64,000 nt of DNA from Thuidium tamariscinum. Lineage: Eukaryota; Streptophyta; Bryopsida; Hypnales; Thuidiaceae. Every line of letters starts with the position of its first letter. Positions within the stretch are counted from its first letter, which is position 1. A program made the position numbers and the translations under genes. The notes beneath the pieces are model-generated. The model was not told where the DNA came from and made no database searches. It worked only from the letters and a program-made list of their open reading frames with translations. Of this stretch, positions 48,251-62,200 are shown piece after piece. The stretch lies in assembly GCA_947034885.2 (NCBI GenBank), contig OX344751.2, positions 23,188,001 to 23,252,000 on the forward strand. The letters run 5' to 3'.

Positions 48251-48522
48251 TAAGGTAGGTACACCCAAAAGCGCCAGTTTCTCTACTGTACCTAGTTCCT
48301 GTTATTATGTTCAAATTTTTTACAGGCTTGTTGGTGAGTGAAAGCATGTTCCAACGCACCAAAGAACAGTGGATTCGGATACTGTATGCAAAAGTTATTA
48401 ACAGTCAAAGTGTGTTTCTGAAAGTGCCATCTACAGTCTGGGTACATGACTGATTTTGAAAATCTATGCATGTTGTACAGAGCGCTTTAAGGTCAGGTGC
48501 CATTTTGGGTGTACCTACCTTA
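48251..48522 (+). mobile_element. TA-flanked MITE (AGGTAGGTACACCC family), copy 2
   Basis: TA, then AGGTAGGTACACCCAAAAGC, ~220 bp, then TTTTGGGTGTACCTACCT, TA. Internal landmarks CCAACGCACCAAAGAACA and AAAGTGCCATCTACAGT match copy 3 in the same orientation. Somewhat more diverged than the other two copies near its right end. Confidence 0.9.
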
Positions 48523-50639
48523 CTGCGGCATCATGTTTACCCAAGCAACAAACTGCTCAACTAACTGTACTCAGAGGAAAACGGAAAGGATCATGGAGCG
48601 ACTGATTGCAGTTTAGGACAATTGAAGTGATTGCACGTGTGCTCTTGTGTAGACCAAGAGCTTCATCTGAGTTAAGGACAATGTGTGACTTTCCACTCCA
48701 ATTTGTTGGGAAGAGATTCATCTCAATGCAAATACTGTGCCTTCTGGGACACTTTGTACACACACCACCAAGGTAAACTAGTCTATGGCATGCAAAAAGT
48801 CCATTAGAGACACCTAGGGAATGACCTATTAAATCATTGAGGCCACTATTGATGTCTTGGTGGGTCATGGTAAACTGATTAGTGATTGCAAAAGGAACTT
48901 CCACCTTTTGATTGCAAATTTGTCTTGGGAAGTGACTACTTTAACCTTATAAGGGGATGGGGATCCCTGTGGAATTCAACATTTCTAGAATTGTGGGAAT
49001 CATTGGTAATAAAATATTCAAAAAAACTCATTTGAAGTCAAAGAATTGTAGAAGATCTCCACTTTCAACTCCTAAAATCAAGGATGAATGATTGCATTTT
49101 TGTCCTACATGGGAGAATCCCTTATCATTCATTGGACCACCCGCGGTGTTCTTACAGGGTTAAGTCTTCATGTTGTAGTTTAAAATAGGAAATATTGTGA
49201 CTTCTTGTGGTGAATAAAATGACCATTATTGATACACTTTTTGTTAGTTTTGGGGTAGTCCAAAGACTCTTGGTGGGTCAATTTGGTGACACTCTTCAAA
49301 AATTCCTAATAGATTTGTACTTGGTAAAAATTCAAAAACAACAACAATTGCTTTCTCAATTTTTTCACATTTGTGATTTTTTTATAAAATTTCATCAATG
49401 CCAAGATGGTAAACTAGTCATTTTACCTAGTATAGTTTATTTTGGGGGGATAGTCATTTGATGTGTTTGTTTTTTAAGGGAAAGTTAGTTAATGTTTGAG
49501 AGTTAAGTACCTTAGTACAATTTTTGTTTTACTTTTCCAAAATCTAGGAATTCAAATACAAGTGTCAAGTCATGTTGTTAACCCTCATCCTTGTCAATAA
49601 CCATATATGTATTCATACATGCATGCCTTATCTATGTCCATTACTATATTGGTAGTCATATGTGATTGTACTTGTATCCATATCTATTTTGGAGGGGATT
49701 GATTGGAGATAATTCAATTTGAAAATTCAATTTCAACTCATTTTCTAACCTCGAATGGTTAGTGTTTTGAGTAGATAGTTCTTTCCATGGTACTTTAGAT
49801 TATTCTCCATCGAAATGGAAAGGCCAAAGTAAAATATTGCAAGACTATTACTAAAAGAATAATAGATACTCAACAAGTCAATTACTTTGTCTATTTTAAC
49901 TTCTAATGGAAAGGAGAGTTTATTGCAAGAACTAAGAATTTTTATTGCATACCAAAACACTCGTTAGAGAAAGACAAATTTGTAGCAATTTCTTAAAGTG
50001 GAGGATGTAGTATTCAAATCAAATTTAATCCAATGATAATAAAAAAAATAAACTTGATTAAATTTCAAATAATTAAATAGTGTTGAAAATTGCAAAGTTC
50101 TTCACGTAGAACATTGATTAATATTAGCAATATGAGTTACAATACATTCAAGTCAATTTCATAAATAGTTAGGAAAAAGATGGAACATGTCTAAAATATG
50201 AAAAAATTATACAACTATTTTTGAAAATCTAAGAAAGTTTGAATGCTACCAATTTTAAAAATTCAAAATATTATTCTTCAAAAAAAAATTAGAAAAAAAT
50301 ACACATTTAGACATGTATAAATAAATTTAATTCATTTCGTAAAAGTTAATTTGATAAGTTGAGATTTTTGAGAAATTTGGAAGACTTATGTACCAAAAGC
50401 TATAAAAATCAAGTCAAAATGTCAAATAGTCAAAATTCCAAAATTAAATGATTCCTACACCTATGTGTCAAATTTGACATAAACATATGGTAGTTAATTT
50501 GTAACACCAAAATTTACACTAAACTTGTAAAGACAATAAGATATTATTAAATAATAGGATCTGTAAGGGATCATACAATAAAAAATAGTAAAAATTCAAA
50601 GTATTTCTATTTGACAAGTTCACAAACTGCTAAAGGGAA
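48523..50639. other. intergenic DNA, nothing firmly recognised
   Basis: A 115-codon minus-strand frame (48,557-48,904) has mixed composition but no known domain. Text at 49.02-49.14 kb loosely resembles parts of the inverted repeat in the transporter's intron 3. After 49.7 kb the DNA is AT-rich and featureless. Confidence 0.4.
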
Positions 50640-51820
50640 GCTTGTTGAATTTGACAACATGGCATTTTGGAGCAACTACATGTGACTAGATATTTCTATG
50701 TTTTGGACTCAAATTTTAATAGGAGGTGTGGGCAAGAAACATCTTTCACCTACACTAAAATTTTGGACATTTGGAAACATGAATAAAAAGTTATAGCCTA
50801 ACATGCTTTTTTTTTGTCAGTGGGAAATTTGGGAAAAAAAATTTTAAATCACTTTTTCAGATTTCAAAACTTGAAATTAGTTTTTTAAATTTATGTATAT
50901 GGAAAAACTTTGAATCATTTCATTTTGATTGATGAGTCAAAAATTACACTAGAAGAAAACCCTGTTAGAATCCCTGAAAACACGTCATGTAGTTCATGTT
51001 GAGTTTCTGTTTTGAAACGCAGTCAAAATGCAGTCAAAACGCAAAAAAACGCAGAAAAGCATTTTTTTGCGTTTTTTTTGCGTTTTGACTGCATTTTGAC
51101 TGCGTTTCAAAACAGAAACTCAACATGAACTACATGACGTGTTTTCAGGGATTCTAACAAGGTTTTCTTCTAGTATTATGAAGAATTTTTGTTTGTAGGC
51201 ACTCATAGATTCTCTATTCAAAAATAAATTTTGAAGTCATTTATTTTTATTCAATTTTCAATATTTTTTGAAAAAAATAGTAGGGTATAGATTGTTTTTA
51301 TTAATTAACATGCTACCTCATAGGGTGTAGATTGTTTATTACAACATTTCAACCATTAGGATTGGCATTTTTCAATTCCATAACTAAATTCTTGACAATT
51401 TTGTATTTTGAATCATTCCCTGTTTCTTTCTACTTACTATTTTTTTCCTATATATTGTACAACTTGAAATGATTTGAAAATTTTCAAGCATGTAGCCAAG
51501 TTCCTTTTGAGAATGAATCCAAAAAAAGACCCCCATTTTACAAACATTTTCTTAAACAAGTGTGAGCTTGTAAAGTGTAGTTGCCGAATTTTTTGCAAAG
51601 CCAAAAAGAAGAATTTCTATGAATTCAAAACTTCATATATTGCAATCCAGATAGTAGAAATTCTTGAAATTTTTTCTACATGTTCTCAAATTAGAGTACT
51701 AGAAGATCCTATGGTTACATGTGTCTTAAAATGATTTTTTAATAAGAGTTTGGTACTTGTATCAGAAATTACAATTTTAGAGTGTTTTTGGTTAAAACAT
51801 AGTCAAGGAACTTAAGACAT
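50640..51820 (+). mobile_element. TTAACCCC-family element with a foldback inserted in it
   Basis: The body (AGGAGGTGTGGGCAAGAAAC, AAAAGTTATAGCCTAACATG, TCAATTTTCAATATTTTTTG, ATTCCATAACTAAATTC) is collinear with 58.77-59.60 kb in the same orientation. The outer ends are decayed. It is interrupted by the foldback at 50,947-51,175. Confidence 0.7.
50947..51175. mobile_element. near-perfect CACTA-like foldback element
   Basis: Two arms of about 105 bp pair almost perfectly around 51,061 (CACTAGAAGAAAACCCTG on the left, mirrored by TTGGTTTTC... as GGTTTTCTTCTAGT on the right), with GCAGTCAAAATGCAGTC and its mirror near the centre. TTA lies directly outside each end, and removing element plus one TTA restores the host text AAAAATTATGAAG as seen in the uninterrupted 58.7 kb relative. 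CACTA ends and a 3-bp duplication fit the CACTA superfamily. Very young by arm identity. Confidence 0.88.
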
Positions 51821-53223
51821 GAAGTGCTCTAGGTTAAAAAAAAAGAGTATGTAATTTAATAAGGGAATCAAAGCTCAAAATTGGTTGCATATTGTAACTC
51901 ATTGGCCTATATAGATTGCCCTTGCTTTAAAACTCAAATGCTCATAAAGTCTCTCCAAAAGAGGGATCATCTTATAGAGAATGCAAAAATGCATGAAAAT
52001 TGTTAATCTCAATACTTTTGAAACATTTATTCATTTATGAAAGTTTTCATTTTCCAATTGGCCCAAATTTGGTGGTTTTGGATGAATTTCCTATACTTAA
52101 GGATTTATAAAGAAAAATATAGATTTGAAATTTAAAATATAATTTTCAATTAAAAATAAATTGAAAATATTTTTTGGTTTGGCTTGTTTTTATCAAAAGA
52201 ATTCTACAAGATAATATTGAAAATATTGAAATATATAATTTTAAAAAAATCAAATTAGAAAAATAGAGTGTTTTATATGGTCTATGGAAATATGAAATGT
52301 TAAACATGATTTTAAAGGATGGGAGAATGTCAATTTTTGAATTTAATTCCTATTGCTCCATCAATTCAATTTTAGTTGATTGATGATTACTAAATTCTAC
52401 ATTGAGAATTCCATCAATTAGAAATAGAAGCATTTGGGTATGCGGATTTTTAAAGTAAATATACCAATGAGAATAACTTATTCTACAAGGTTATATTTGA
52501 CATTATTCAAATTTATAAGAGTAGAAGACTATAAAAATAAAAGTATATAAAACTTTGAATGAGTTGACATTCAATTTTCAAATTCTAGGATTTGAAATAT
52601 GAATATATGGATTCAAACAACAATTGAATAAAATGATTTTATTTATTGAAAAATTCCTATTTATTTCTATTATATTATTTCATAAGAATTTCTTATAAAT
52701 TTTCAAAAAGGAAGAGTCTTTGTATCTATGAAAGATTAAGGAAATGTTTATTTTAGAGTGAACAAACTTGCTACGTTGCAAGTTTACTACTTTGCAAATG
52801 CATTTTCACTTGCCTTTTGCACTACAAAAATGCATTGGACCTAAAGAAAATAAGAATCATATTGGTTCAAATTCAAAACTATAGAAACTATAACCTTTTT
52901 ATGAGATCTATGATTATACAATTCCATCCATTCGACTTTGTTCATAATTTATTACTTTAGATTGTATAGATGTGATCTTGAACCCTAATTGAAAGAGCAT
53001 ATTTGTTTGCAATTGTATTATGTTTTGTTTATACAATGAAATCATATGGAGTGAAATGGTGTAAAATATTTTACTTTGAAATTTATTTAGGAAAACTTCA
53101 ATAAAATGATTTTTTTGTATTATCAATGATTTAAAATCCTTTTAATGATCTAATCAAACCTTTAATTATTTCAAAAGTAATGATTGATGGACACTGTGAT
53201 ATCTATTTTGTTAGTCAAGTACA
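51821..53223. other. upstream region of the transporter gene
   Basis: Extremely AT-rich with no obvious conserved promoter motif. An in-frame TAG four codons before the ATG at 53,224 limits the coding start to this exon. Confidence 0.5.
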
Positions 53224-56200
53224 ATGTCAACAATATCAAATTACACACAACTAAATATCACAATCAAAGACACATCTCCTCAATCAAGTGTAGACATCTC
53301 TAAAGTTCAATGGCAAGGATGGACTACAATTGGCCTTATTGTATTTATGTTAATTGCTTTAGTAGCAGAATTGGCACCTCCATATATGGTTATGATGGGA
53401 ATACTTATTATTTTCATTCCTCTTGGTATTTTGACTGTAGAAGAAGCATTCCATGGTTTTGCTGATGAAGCTATGATTGCAGTTGCAATTTTATTCATAG
53501 TGGCAAAAGGTATTTATTAAAATGCAATATACAAATCTTAGTTTTGTGTGGATAAAAAAACTTTAGTTGCAATTTTTATCTTTTGTTGTTTCTTCAATAT
53601 TAATATGACATCAAAATCTTTGTTTGAACCAGGAATTGAACAATCAGGGGGTTTGGAATATGTTTCATCATTGTTATTTAATACGAAGAAAGATGTGATG
53701 AAACCAGGTCAAAAAATTTGGAAAACCAAAGATAGTATTGTTTGGGTACTTGTAAAATTTACTGTACCAGTGGCTATATTTAGTGCATTTCTTGCAAATA
53801 TTCCATTGGTTGCCATGATGATACCACCTATAGTTGAGTATTCAAAAAAGGTACTTGATTTCACAAAACAAGTAGAGTCATTTTGGCATTCCAATAATCA
53901 AGTTTTCAAATATTTTTACATTGTTATCATTTAATTTTGAAATAATAAATTTTCCTTTCTATGGCACTACTATTTTTGGCATTGAGTCTAGTTTTGAAGG
54001 AAAAAAAATCATCATTAAAACTTCTATTATTCAAATAATTTCAATACCTCCAAATGTTAATCTTTATTACAATGACAATGACCTTAAAATGAAAAATTTA
54101 TTGTTTCATTGTTATGGAATGCATTTTAGGTAAATATGGCCCCATCAAAGCTTTTACTACCACTAAGTTTTGCAGCTCTACTAGGTGGTACAATGACTCT
54201 TATTGGAGCCAGTACAAATCTAGTTGTATTATCCATGGCTGCTAAAAAAGTGCCTGACTTGAAAATGAACATATTTGAAATAGGTGTTGTCGGTGTTCCT
54301 GTGACAATTGCTGGTTTACTTTATATTTTTGCTTTATCTGGGAAATTACTTCCTAATCGCCTATCTCTACAAATCACAACTTTCAATGCAAGGTAGAGCT
54401 CATGTATGTATGCATTTTGTATTTATATATATAGAAACAGAGTAAGAAATTCAAACCTAGTCATATATTCAAAAATCAAATCAAATCAGATCATTATTTT
54501 GTTATATAACTATATAATTTCTTTTGTGTTTTATAAAATTCAAAAGCATATTTTTAATTTTAAGTGTTGTCAAGGAATATCATAACATTCAGTAGCATAT
54601 AGTGTCTGTGCCTTCTCTCTACAATGAAGGGTGTGGCATATTCTACACCCAACACACTCTCCATCCTCCACATGTCCACTTATTTCAATAGTTACTGATG
54701 AAACACTGTTAGAGGGTCAAATATTCTACACCCTTCACTATTGAGGGAAGGTAGAGCCAGCTAATGCTACTGAATGTTATGATACATATGCATTATGACT
54801 TCATTTCACAATTTCATTTCATTATAATTGACTTTAATAACAAAGTTAAACCTTAGATTACGAAGTTGGTCATTGTCGAAATTGCCCTTTTTGGTATCAT
54901 GTGAATCATTTGCTTAAGAAAATCTTAGAGCTCTCATTGGAGGTCAAATTATTGGACAATACATCCCCTTTTCACACAAAATTCCAAGAATTAACATTTT
55001 GCACTTCTATCTTATATACAATAACTTTTTTCATTCATCAAACCACTTCTAGGCCACTTTGTTGTTCTAGGGTTAACCCTAAAAAGATGTTGTGGACACC
55101 AAGTGTTCAATGGATGATAGAGTTTCCTTCTATGTAGGACAAAAGTACAAATGTTCATCTTTGAAATTTTGTGTGAAAAGGAGATGTGCTGCACAATAGT
55201 TTGAACTCCAATGAATACTCTTGTTTTTTTTCAAAGCAAATGGTACACGTGATAAAGAAAGGATGCTTTCCACATTGACCACTGACCAACCCATCCTTGT
55301 GTTGTTTAGAGTGAATAAAAATGATGGCTTAGGTAGTAGAACTATCCCCAACAGACTCATCATTCATGCTGGCCATACAACCAGTGTTACTCTTCTTTTT
55401 CTTGAATAAAAATGCATGTATTTTAAATACAATGAATGACTTCAGGGAATACAGTATGAATCTTGTAATAAAATCAACTTCCTCATTAGCGCAAAAGACT
55501 GTTGAACAAGCTGGTTTGAGTCGACAACCAGGACTTACTCTCTTGCAAATTCAAAGGGAAGAACAATCATATTTGAATGCATCCGGAGATTTTCAAATGC
55601 GTCCAAAAGATCGTTTGCAATTTACAGGTGTTATTGACTCAATTTTGTCCTTGACACAACTTGATGGTCTTGCACTTTCCGAAGATGAGGTAACTAATTA
55701 ATGTCAACATGAGATTAGCTTAGGATACAAAATTTGAAGAAACAAATAAGAATTGCATTGGTAGAGATTAGTTCTAATATTGCCAATCTTAACCCTTTTT
55801 TTTGAAAAATCTAATGGTTTTGGCAGTCATTTGCAACCAATCATAATGTGCCACAATTGCTTTGGGAACTACACCATAACTTTACGGAAAGAAAAGAGCC
55901 CATTGATTGGAAATGGGGGCTTACCATAAATGAATTGCCATCTTCTAATATGGCCAATCTTATAGGGTTTTTTTGAAAAATCTAATGATTTTGGCATTCA
56001 ATTGTAGGGCCATGAACAAGTTGATTTGAACAAATTGAACGTGAATCAATGTCTTGTTGAAGCTGTTATAGCAGCCGGATCTCCAATGGTAAAAAAACGG
56101 GTTGCCGAATTACAATTCCGAACTCGTTATAAGGCGGCCATTGTTGCAGTTCATCGTCATGCCCAGGTTATCGATTGGTAAGAAGTATAATTTGTATGGT

Positions 56201-59200
56201 GCTATTCATAGAAAAATGAACATAACATTCAATAGCATTGGGTGGCTCTGCCTTTTGGAGGGTGTGGAATATTTGACACCCCAATAATGTTTCATTTGTA
56301 AATCCTCAAGTAAGTGGACATGTAGAAGATGGAGAGGTTGTTGGATGTGGAATATATCACACCCTTCACTGTAGAGAGATACAGAGCCACAACGTGCTAC
56401 AGAATGTTATGAATGCTACAAGAGAAAGGGGTGTTTTAAGTATAGTCCTAAAGATAAGATTTAAAAGTAATGACCTTTATAGGAGATTTTAAGTAAGAAA
56501 TATGTGTCATTCTAGTAAAATATTACTAGAAAGACATGTATTTCTGACTTATAATCTCCTACAAAGGTCATTACTTAAAATATTATCTTTAGGACTATAC
56601 TTAAAACACCCCTTTTTCTTGTATATGTAAATTTTTGAACTAAAATTATAATTTTAAAAACATTGTGTAAAAGCACATGGTTTCAAATGATCTAGTTAAT
56701 TAAAGTCTATCAATATAATAAATTTTGTACAAAATATCCTAAAAATTTGTTATTTTCTTTACGGTAAAAATCATTCCTTTGGATAATATATTGTTATGTA
56801 ATTGATATTGCAAAAAAAATGCATATGACCAATTATGTTCTAGATACATGCATTTTGTTGAACATTTCTAACAAATAGAGTACTTTCATACAGTCCAATT
56901 GGAAAACTAGAACTCGCCGCAGGAGATTGTTTGTTAATGGTAGCAGATGGTTCAGAATTTGTTTCAAAACATAGAAACAATTCAACTTTTGCTCTTGTAT
57001 CAAAGGTAGTGATATAATTTATTGGATGAAGTTTGAATGCTCACTTTGAAATAAATTTTCGTGTATATTATCAATGTATTTAAGCATGTATCACTCTTTT
57101 TTTGATTAGGGTTATACTAGTTATGTATTTTTAATTAAAAATGACACATAGATACATAAAGTATCACAATTAATGTTGCATTTATATATTAAAATAATTA
57201 TTTAAAATTTTATGAATTAAAAATGATTATAATGATTTATAAATCTCTATATCCAATACTTTATTGTAATAATTTTGAAAGATAATAAATTATATATTCC
57301 AAAAAGGATATTGGATATTGAATGATTTTTTTTATATAGCTTCCAGGATTTGTACCCATTCAACGTCAAAAAGCTGGAATTGCAATAGTCATTGTTATTG
57401 CGATGATTATTTCTAGTGCCTTAGGGGTAGAACTTATAACAGCTGCTTTATATGCTTGTGCTGGTCTCTTATTGTGTAGATGTTTGACACCTCAAGATGC
57501 AATGGTATACTACTATTAATATGTAAATCTCTAATAAATAATTCATGTATATTTCAACATAGTGAAATATTCATCACATAACATTCAGTAGCCCATAAGG
57601 TAGGTACACCCAAAAGCGCCACTTATTCATACTGAGCCTAGTTCATGCTATTAATTAGTTCAAATTTTTATGTAGTATTGTTGGCAAGTGAAAGCATCTT
57701 CCAACGCACCAAAGAACACAGGATTGGGATACCGTATGCAAAAGTTATTAACAGTCAAAGTCTGTTTCTGAAAGCGCCATCTACAGTCTGTGAACATGAC
57801 TGATTTCAGAAATGTATGTGCATTGTAGATGGCGCTTTTAGGAACAGGGCGCTTTTGGGTGTACCTACCTTAGAAGGACTGCTTTCCCTTAGTGAAGTTC
57901 CCATCACTTGATTTCATCTGACATTTCTTGAAGTTTGCAACTTTAGTTACTGAATGGTGTAGAATATTTCACACCATTTCATCTACTGGATGGAATGGTG
58001 TGGGATATTCCACACCATTTCATCCGTTGGGAGGCAGTGTGACAGGGTGCTACTGAATGTTATGCACAGTTCAAAAACTTGCAAATAAATAATCATTTTC
58101 AATGAAGTACAAACTTTCTAATAAAAGATGGATGTTACATTATGCATCATAGTCAATATCAAATTATTAAGAAGTATTAATGTAATTGAAAAATTGTTAA
58201 TATACTATATTTCATTGAATTTTAAGTTTTAATTTTTTAATCATATACTTCATAATGTTATTTATATTATATTAAAAAAATTCAAACATTCTTATTTCTT
58301 TTATTTAGGATGCATTAGAAACGCCTGTCCTTATTATGATTTCTGCTGCATTTGGAATTTCAGAAGCTATGGTATTAAGTGGTGCTGCAGATCTTGTAGC
58401 AAAAGTTCTCATGGGACTTGCTGGAAAAACTGTTGTAAGCAGTTCAATCAGCTGTACTTTATTCATGTTAGTATTGCTCTATATAACACACTCTAGGCTA
58501 TTTTTACTATATATAAATGGAGTCTTAAGCTTCATTTTAATCATATAAAAAGTGGAATGTATAATTGAATTTAAATTCTTAATTATATGTATATATTATA
58601 TGTGTCATTAATGTAAACCATCCATCCATCAATCAATCAATAAGCTTTGCAATTTCATACAATTCAAGTTAATGTGTAATAAACACTAGTAGAAACCCCC
58701 ATTTAACCCCTAAAGGACCAACATGCGTTTTTTGGCTGCATAGAAATTTTGGGCAGGTACGTGTGATTGGAAATTTGAATATTTTGGGCTGAAATTTTAA
58801 TAGAAGGTGGGGGCGAGGAATATTTTCATGACGTTTGGAGATATGAGTCAAAAGTTATGACCTAATATGTTGCTTTTTTTCGTAACTGGGCAGTTCGGGC
58901 AGATCAGAAAAAATCACTTTTTTCAAAAATGAAAATTTTTAACTGGTTTTCTAAATTTATATATAAGTGGAAAGCTTTGAATCATTCCATTTCAATCAAA
59001 GAGTCAAAAGTTATGAGGTTTTTTTGTTTGCGGGCAGTAATGGATTCTCTACTATTAAAGAAACTTCGAAGTCGTTTATTTCACTCAATTTTCAATATTT
59101 TTGTAAAAAAATAAAAACCTAGGATGTAGATTGATTATTACAACATTACAACCATTGGGATCGTCATTTTTTAATTCTATAATTAAATTTTTAACAATTT

Positions 59201-62200
59201 AGTATTATGAATCATTCTCTACTTCTTTTGACTTACTATTTTTTTCCTATATGTTGTACAATTCCAAACAACATGAAATTTTTTGAGCATATCTCCATCT
59301 TGTTTAGGAAACTGAATTCAAAGAGGCACCACCATTTTCAACATTTTTTCCTTGAGAAGTGAGCTTGTGAAGTGCAGCTGCCCGATTTTTTGCAGGATTG
59401 AAAAAATGGTTTTGGTGAATTTGAATGCTTATATCTTTTGATCCACATGGTGGAATTTTCTGAAAATTTTACCACATGTTTTTTAGACATTATACTACAA
59501 GATCCTACGGTTATATGTGTCAAAAATTGTTTTCTTCAAGAAAATTGATAGTTGTACTAGAAATGGCAGTTTTCGAGCGTTCTTGGTGAATACATAGTCA
59601 TGGAACTTTAGGGGTTAATGTGACAAGGCGTAATTTTTCTTGACGGGTTTTGCTAGGCATCAAAAGTATCAACCTGTGTTTTTATGTCAACAAAAACGTT
59701 CAACACAACATCAATGCTGACATTAAAACACGGGTTGTTACTTTTGATGCCTAGCAAAATCCGTCAAGAAAATTTAGGCCTTGTCACATTAAACAGAGGT
59801 TTCTACTAGTGAAATTTTGATTCTATATGACCCTTAAATACCCATGGTGGCATAGCCAAGAACTTTTTGTTGCTCACTATGTAGTATTTTTAAGCAAAAT
59901 AATTGAAAAAATATTTATGATTTAAAATTCATATTATTGAATTATAGCCAAAGAATTTTATGTTGGATGACTTTTAGATCACTTTAAGAAAAATTGAGAT
60001 AATGCTACATATTCATTTACATAATATAAAGCAATTGTGAGGGGGTAGATAATTTTGATTGTTTTTTTATAGGCTTTTAATCTTCTATCAACATATCAAA
60101 TCTAAAACTATATAGTGGTGAAAACAAAATTTGAGACTAGTTACAACAAATTTTTTGATGTAAGAGAGTGAATATTCATTGAAAAAGTTTATTTTAGATT
60201 TTATTTTATCAAAGTTTAATGTTTGGACTAAGAATCAACTTATTTTATATTTTTAGAGTCTTAAACTATGAAACTATCAATGACTATGGTGGATTCTATA
60301 GAATATAGAAACTATTGAAATGTTTATTTCTCTAATGTATAATAATTTTTGATTTTGAGAATTCAATTCAAAAAAGATAATGTTACAAAATATTTAAAAA
60401 TAACTTTGTAAATATAAAGTTTAATCAATACTACACTTTAGTGCCTTAGACATTTAGAGGTTAATATTAATTATCAATATTTAATAAACTTATAATTTTT
60501 ATGATCTATTTCATAAGATACATTCAAATTTACTGAAAAATCAAATTTATATTTGTTTATAGTTTGGACTCATTACATGCACATACATTGCTACAACTGT
60601 ATTTTCATTAGCTATCACAAACAATGCGGCTGTGACTATTATGTTTCCAGTGGCTTTAGCGGCTACACAACAACAAAATTTTGACTTTAAACCATTTGCA
60701 TATATACTAATGATGGCAGCATCAGCTGGATTTATGACACCAACAGGATGTTCAACAAATATCATGGTTTATGATATTGGAGGCTACAAATTTGTAGATT
60801 ATTTGAAATACGGAGGATTGCTTCAAGTATAAATATATAAATTGATTTTTAATAGTAAAAAAATATTTTTGACAACATATTGTTTACATACAAATTATCT
60901 CTATGTAATTAAAAATAAATGATAGTGTTTGATTGAAGAATATTAAATTTTATGATTTAACTATTTTTTATTAAAACTAAATAAAATCTAATATTTTCAT
61001 TTACATCAATGTTTATATTTCTCTAAATATTTAGAAGAAATTTGTCCCACTTACATTTTTATGTATTTTATAAAATAGGTTTGGCTATTAATTATTACAG
61101 TGGGAGTGACAATTACAAGTGACCATTGGTGGGTTTGGTGGTTGGTTATTATTCCACTTGTAATGGGTTTGACTCCATATTTAGCATCTTTGGTGAGGGT
61201 CATTTCATATTTTTATTATGTAAATTGTGTTGTTTTTGGAAATGCATATAGACTATAGTCTACCTTCATGAGTATTACAATCCTATATTTAAGTAAATTT
61301 TTCTAATCATTTGTTGTGATGTCCCAATAATTTTTTGTATGAAACCATAATATCAACATAGTTATAACAAGTTTATTGTTGGGATATCATTTGGGACATG
61401 TCTTGTATATAATTACATAATTATGTGTAATATTATCTCAAATTTATTGTTATTAAAAATTATTTTCTAATTATTTTTGTTTCATACTAATAAATGTATC
61501 ATCTTATTTATTTTTGGATCTTTTGACATAAAAAGACATGCTTTTTCTTTAAATTTAGAATTTTCACATTGAATTTTTGTGGTTTGATGTTGCAGAAATC
61601 TAATATGCCTAAGACTTCACCTTTAGCAACAAATGATAGTTTGAAGAATACTTTAGCCAATACTTTCATTGATAAGTCATTTATTCAAGTTGACAAAATT
61701 CAAGATAGCATTCTTCTTCTAGAAAAACCTGAAAGTAGTAATGCACATAGTGATTATGATCTTAATCATATCAAAGTTTCAATGGATGATTATAAAAATA
61801 AACAGAATTTAACCAATGACGAATTAATAAATCTTGAATTTCTATCTCAACCTCAACCTTTTGAACCTCTTCATATAACAAATTCTTCTAAATCACAACT
61901 CACTAGTCAACAATCAATGCCCCCTATTCCAAATGATAAACAATTTCAACAACAAAGTGATGCCATACAATATTCTAGAATATACAGACAAGTGTCTGGT
62001 TTTGATATGGTAACATGGTCTTCACCTCCTTCAGGACCATTGCATCAAGATGGAATTGAAAGCTCGGAACTTACTACAATACCTTTGGAACAAAATAGAC
62101 ATTGTGGGCTTCCATCATCTAGTTCTACAATCCAAAATATTGAATTCATTGAAGGTGATAGTCTTGAAATTGCTTTGTTAGATAAGCAAACAAAAAACAT

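Noticed and set aside
56167..56177. Donor CAG|GTTATC ending transporter exon 5 at 56,166
   Set aside because: It would put exon 6 out of frame; the donor GATTG|GTAAG eleven bases later restores phase and has a better consensus.
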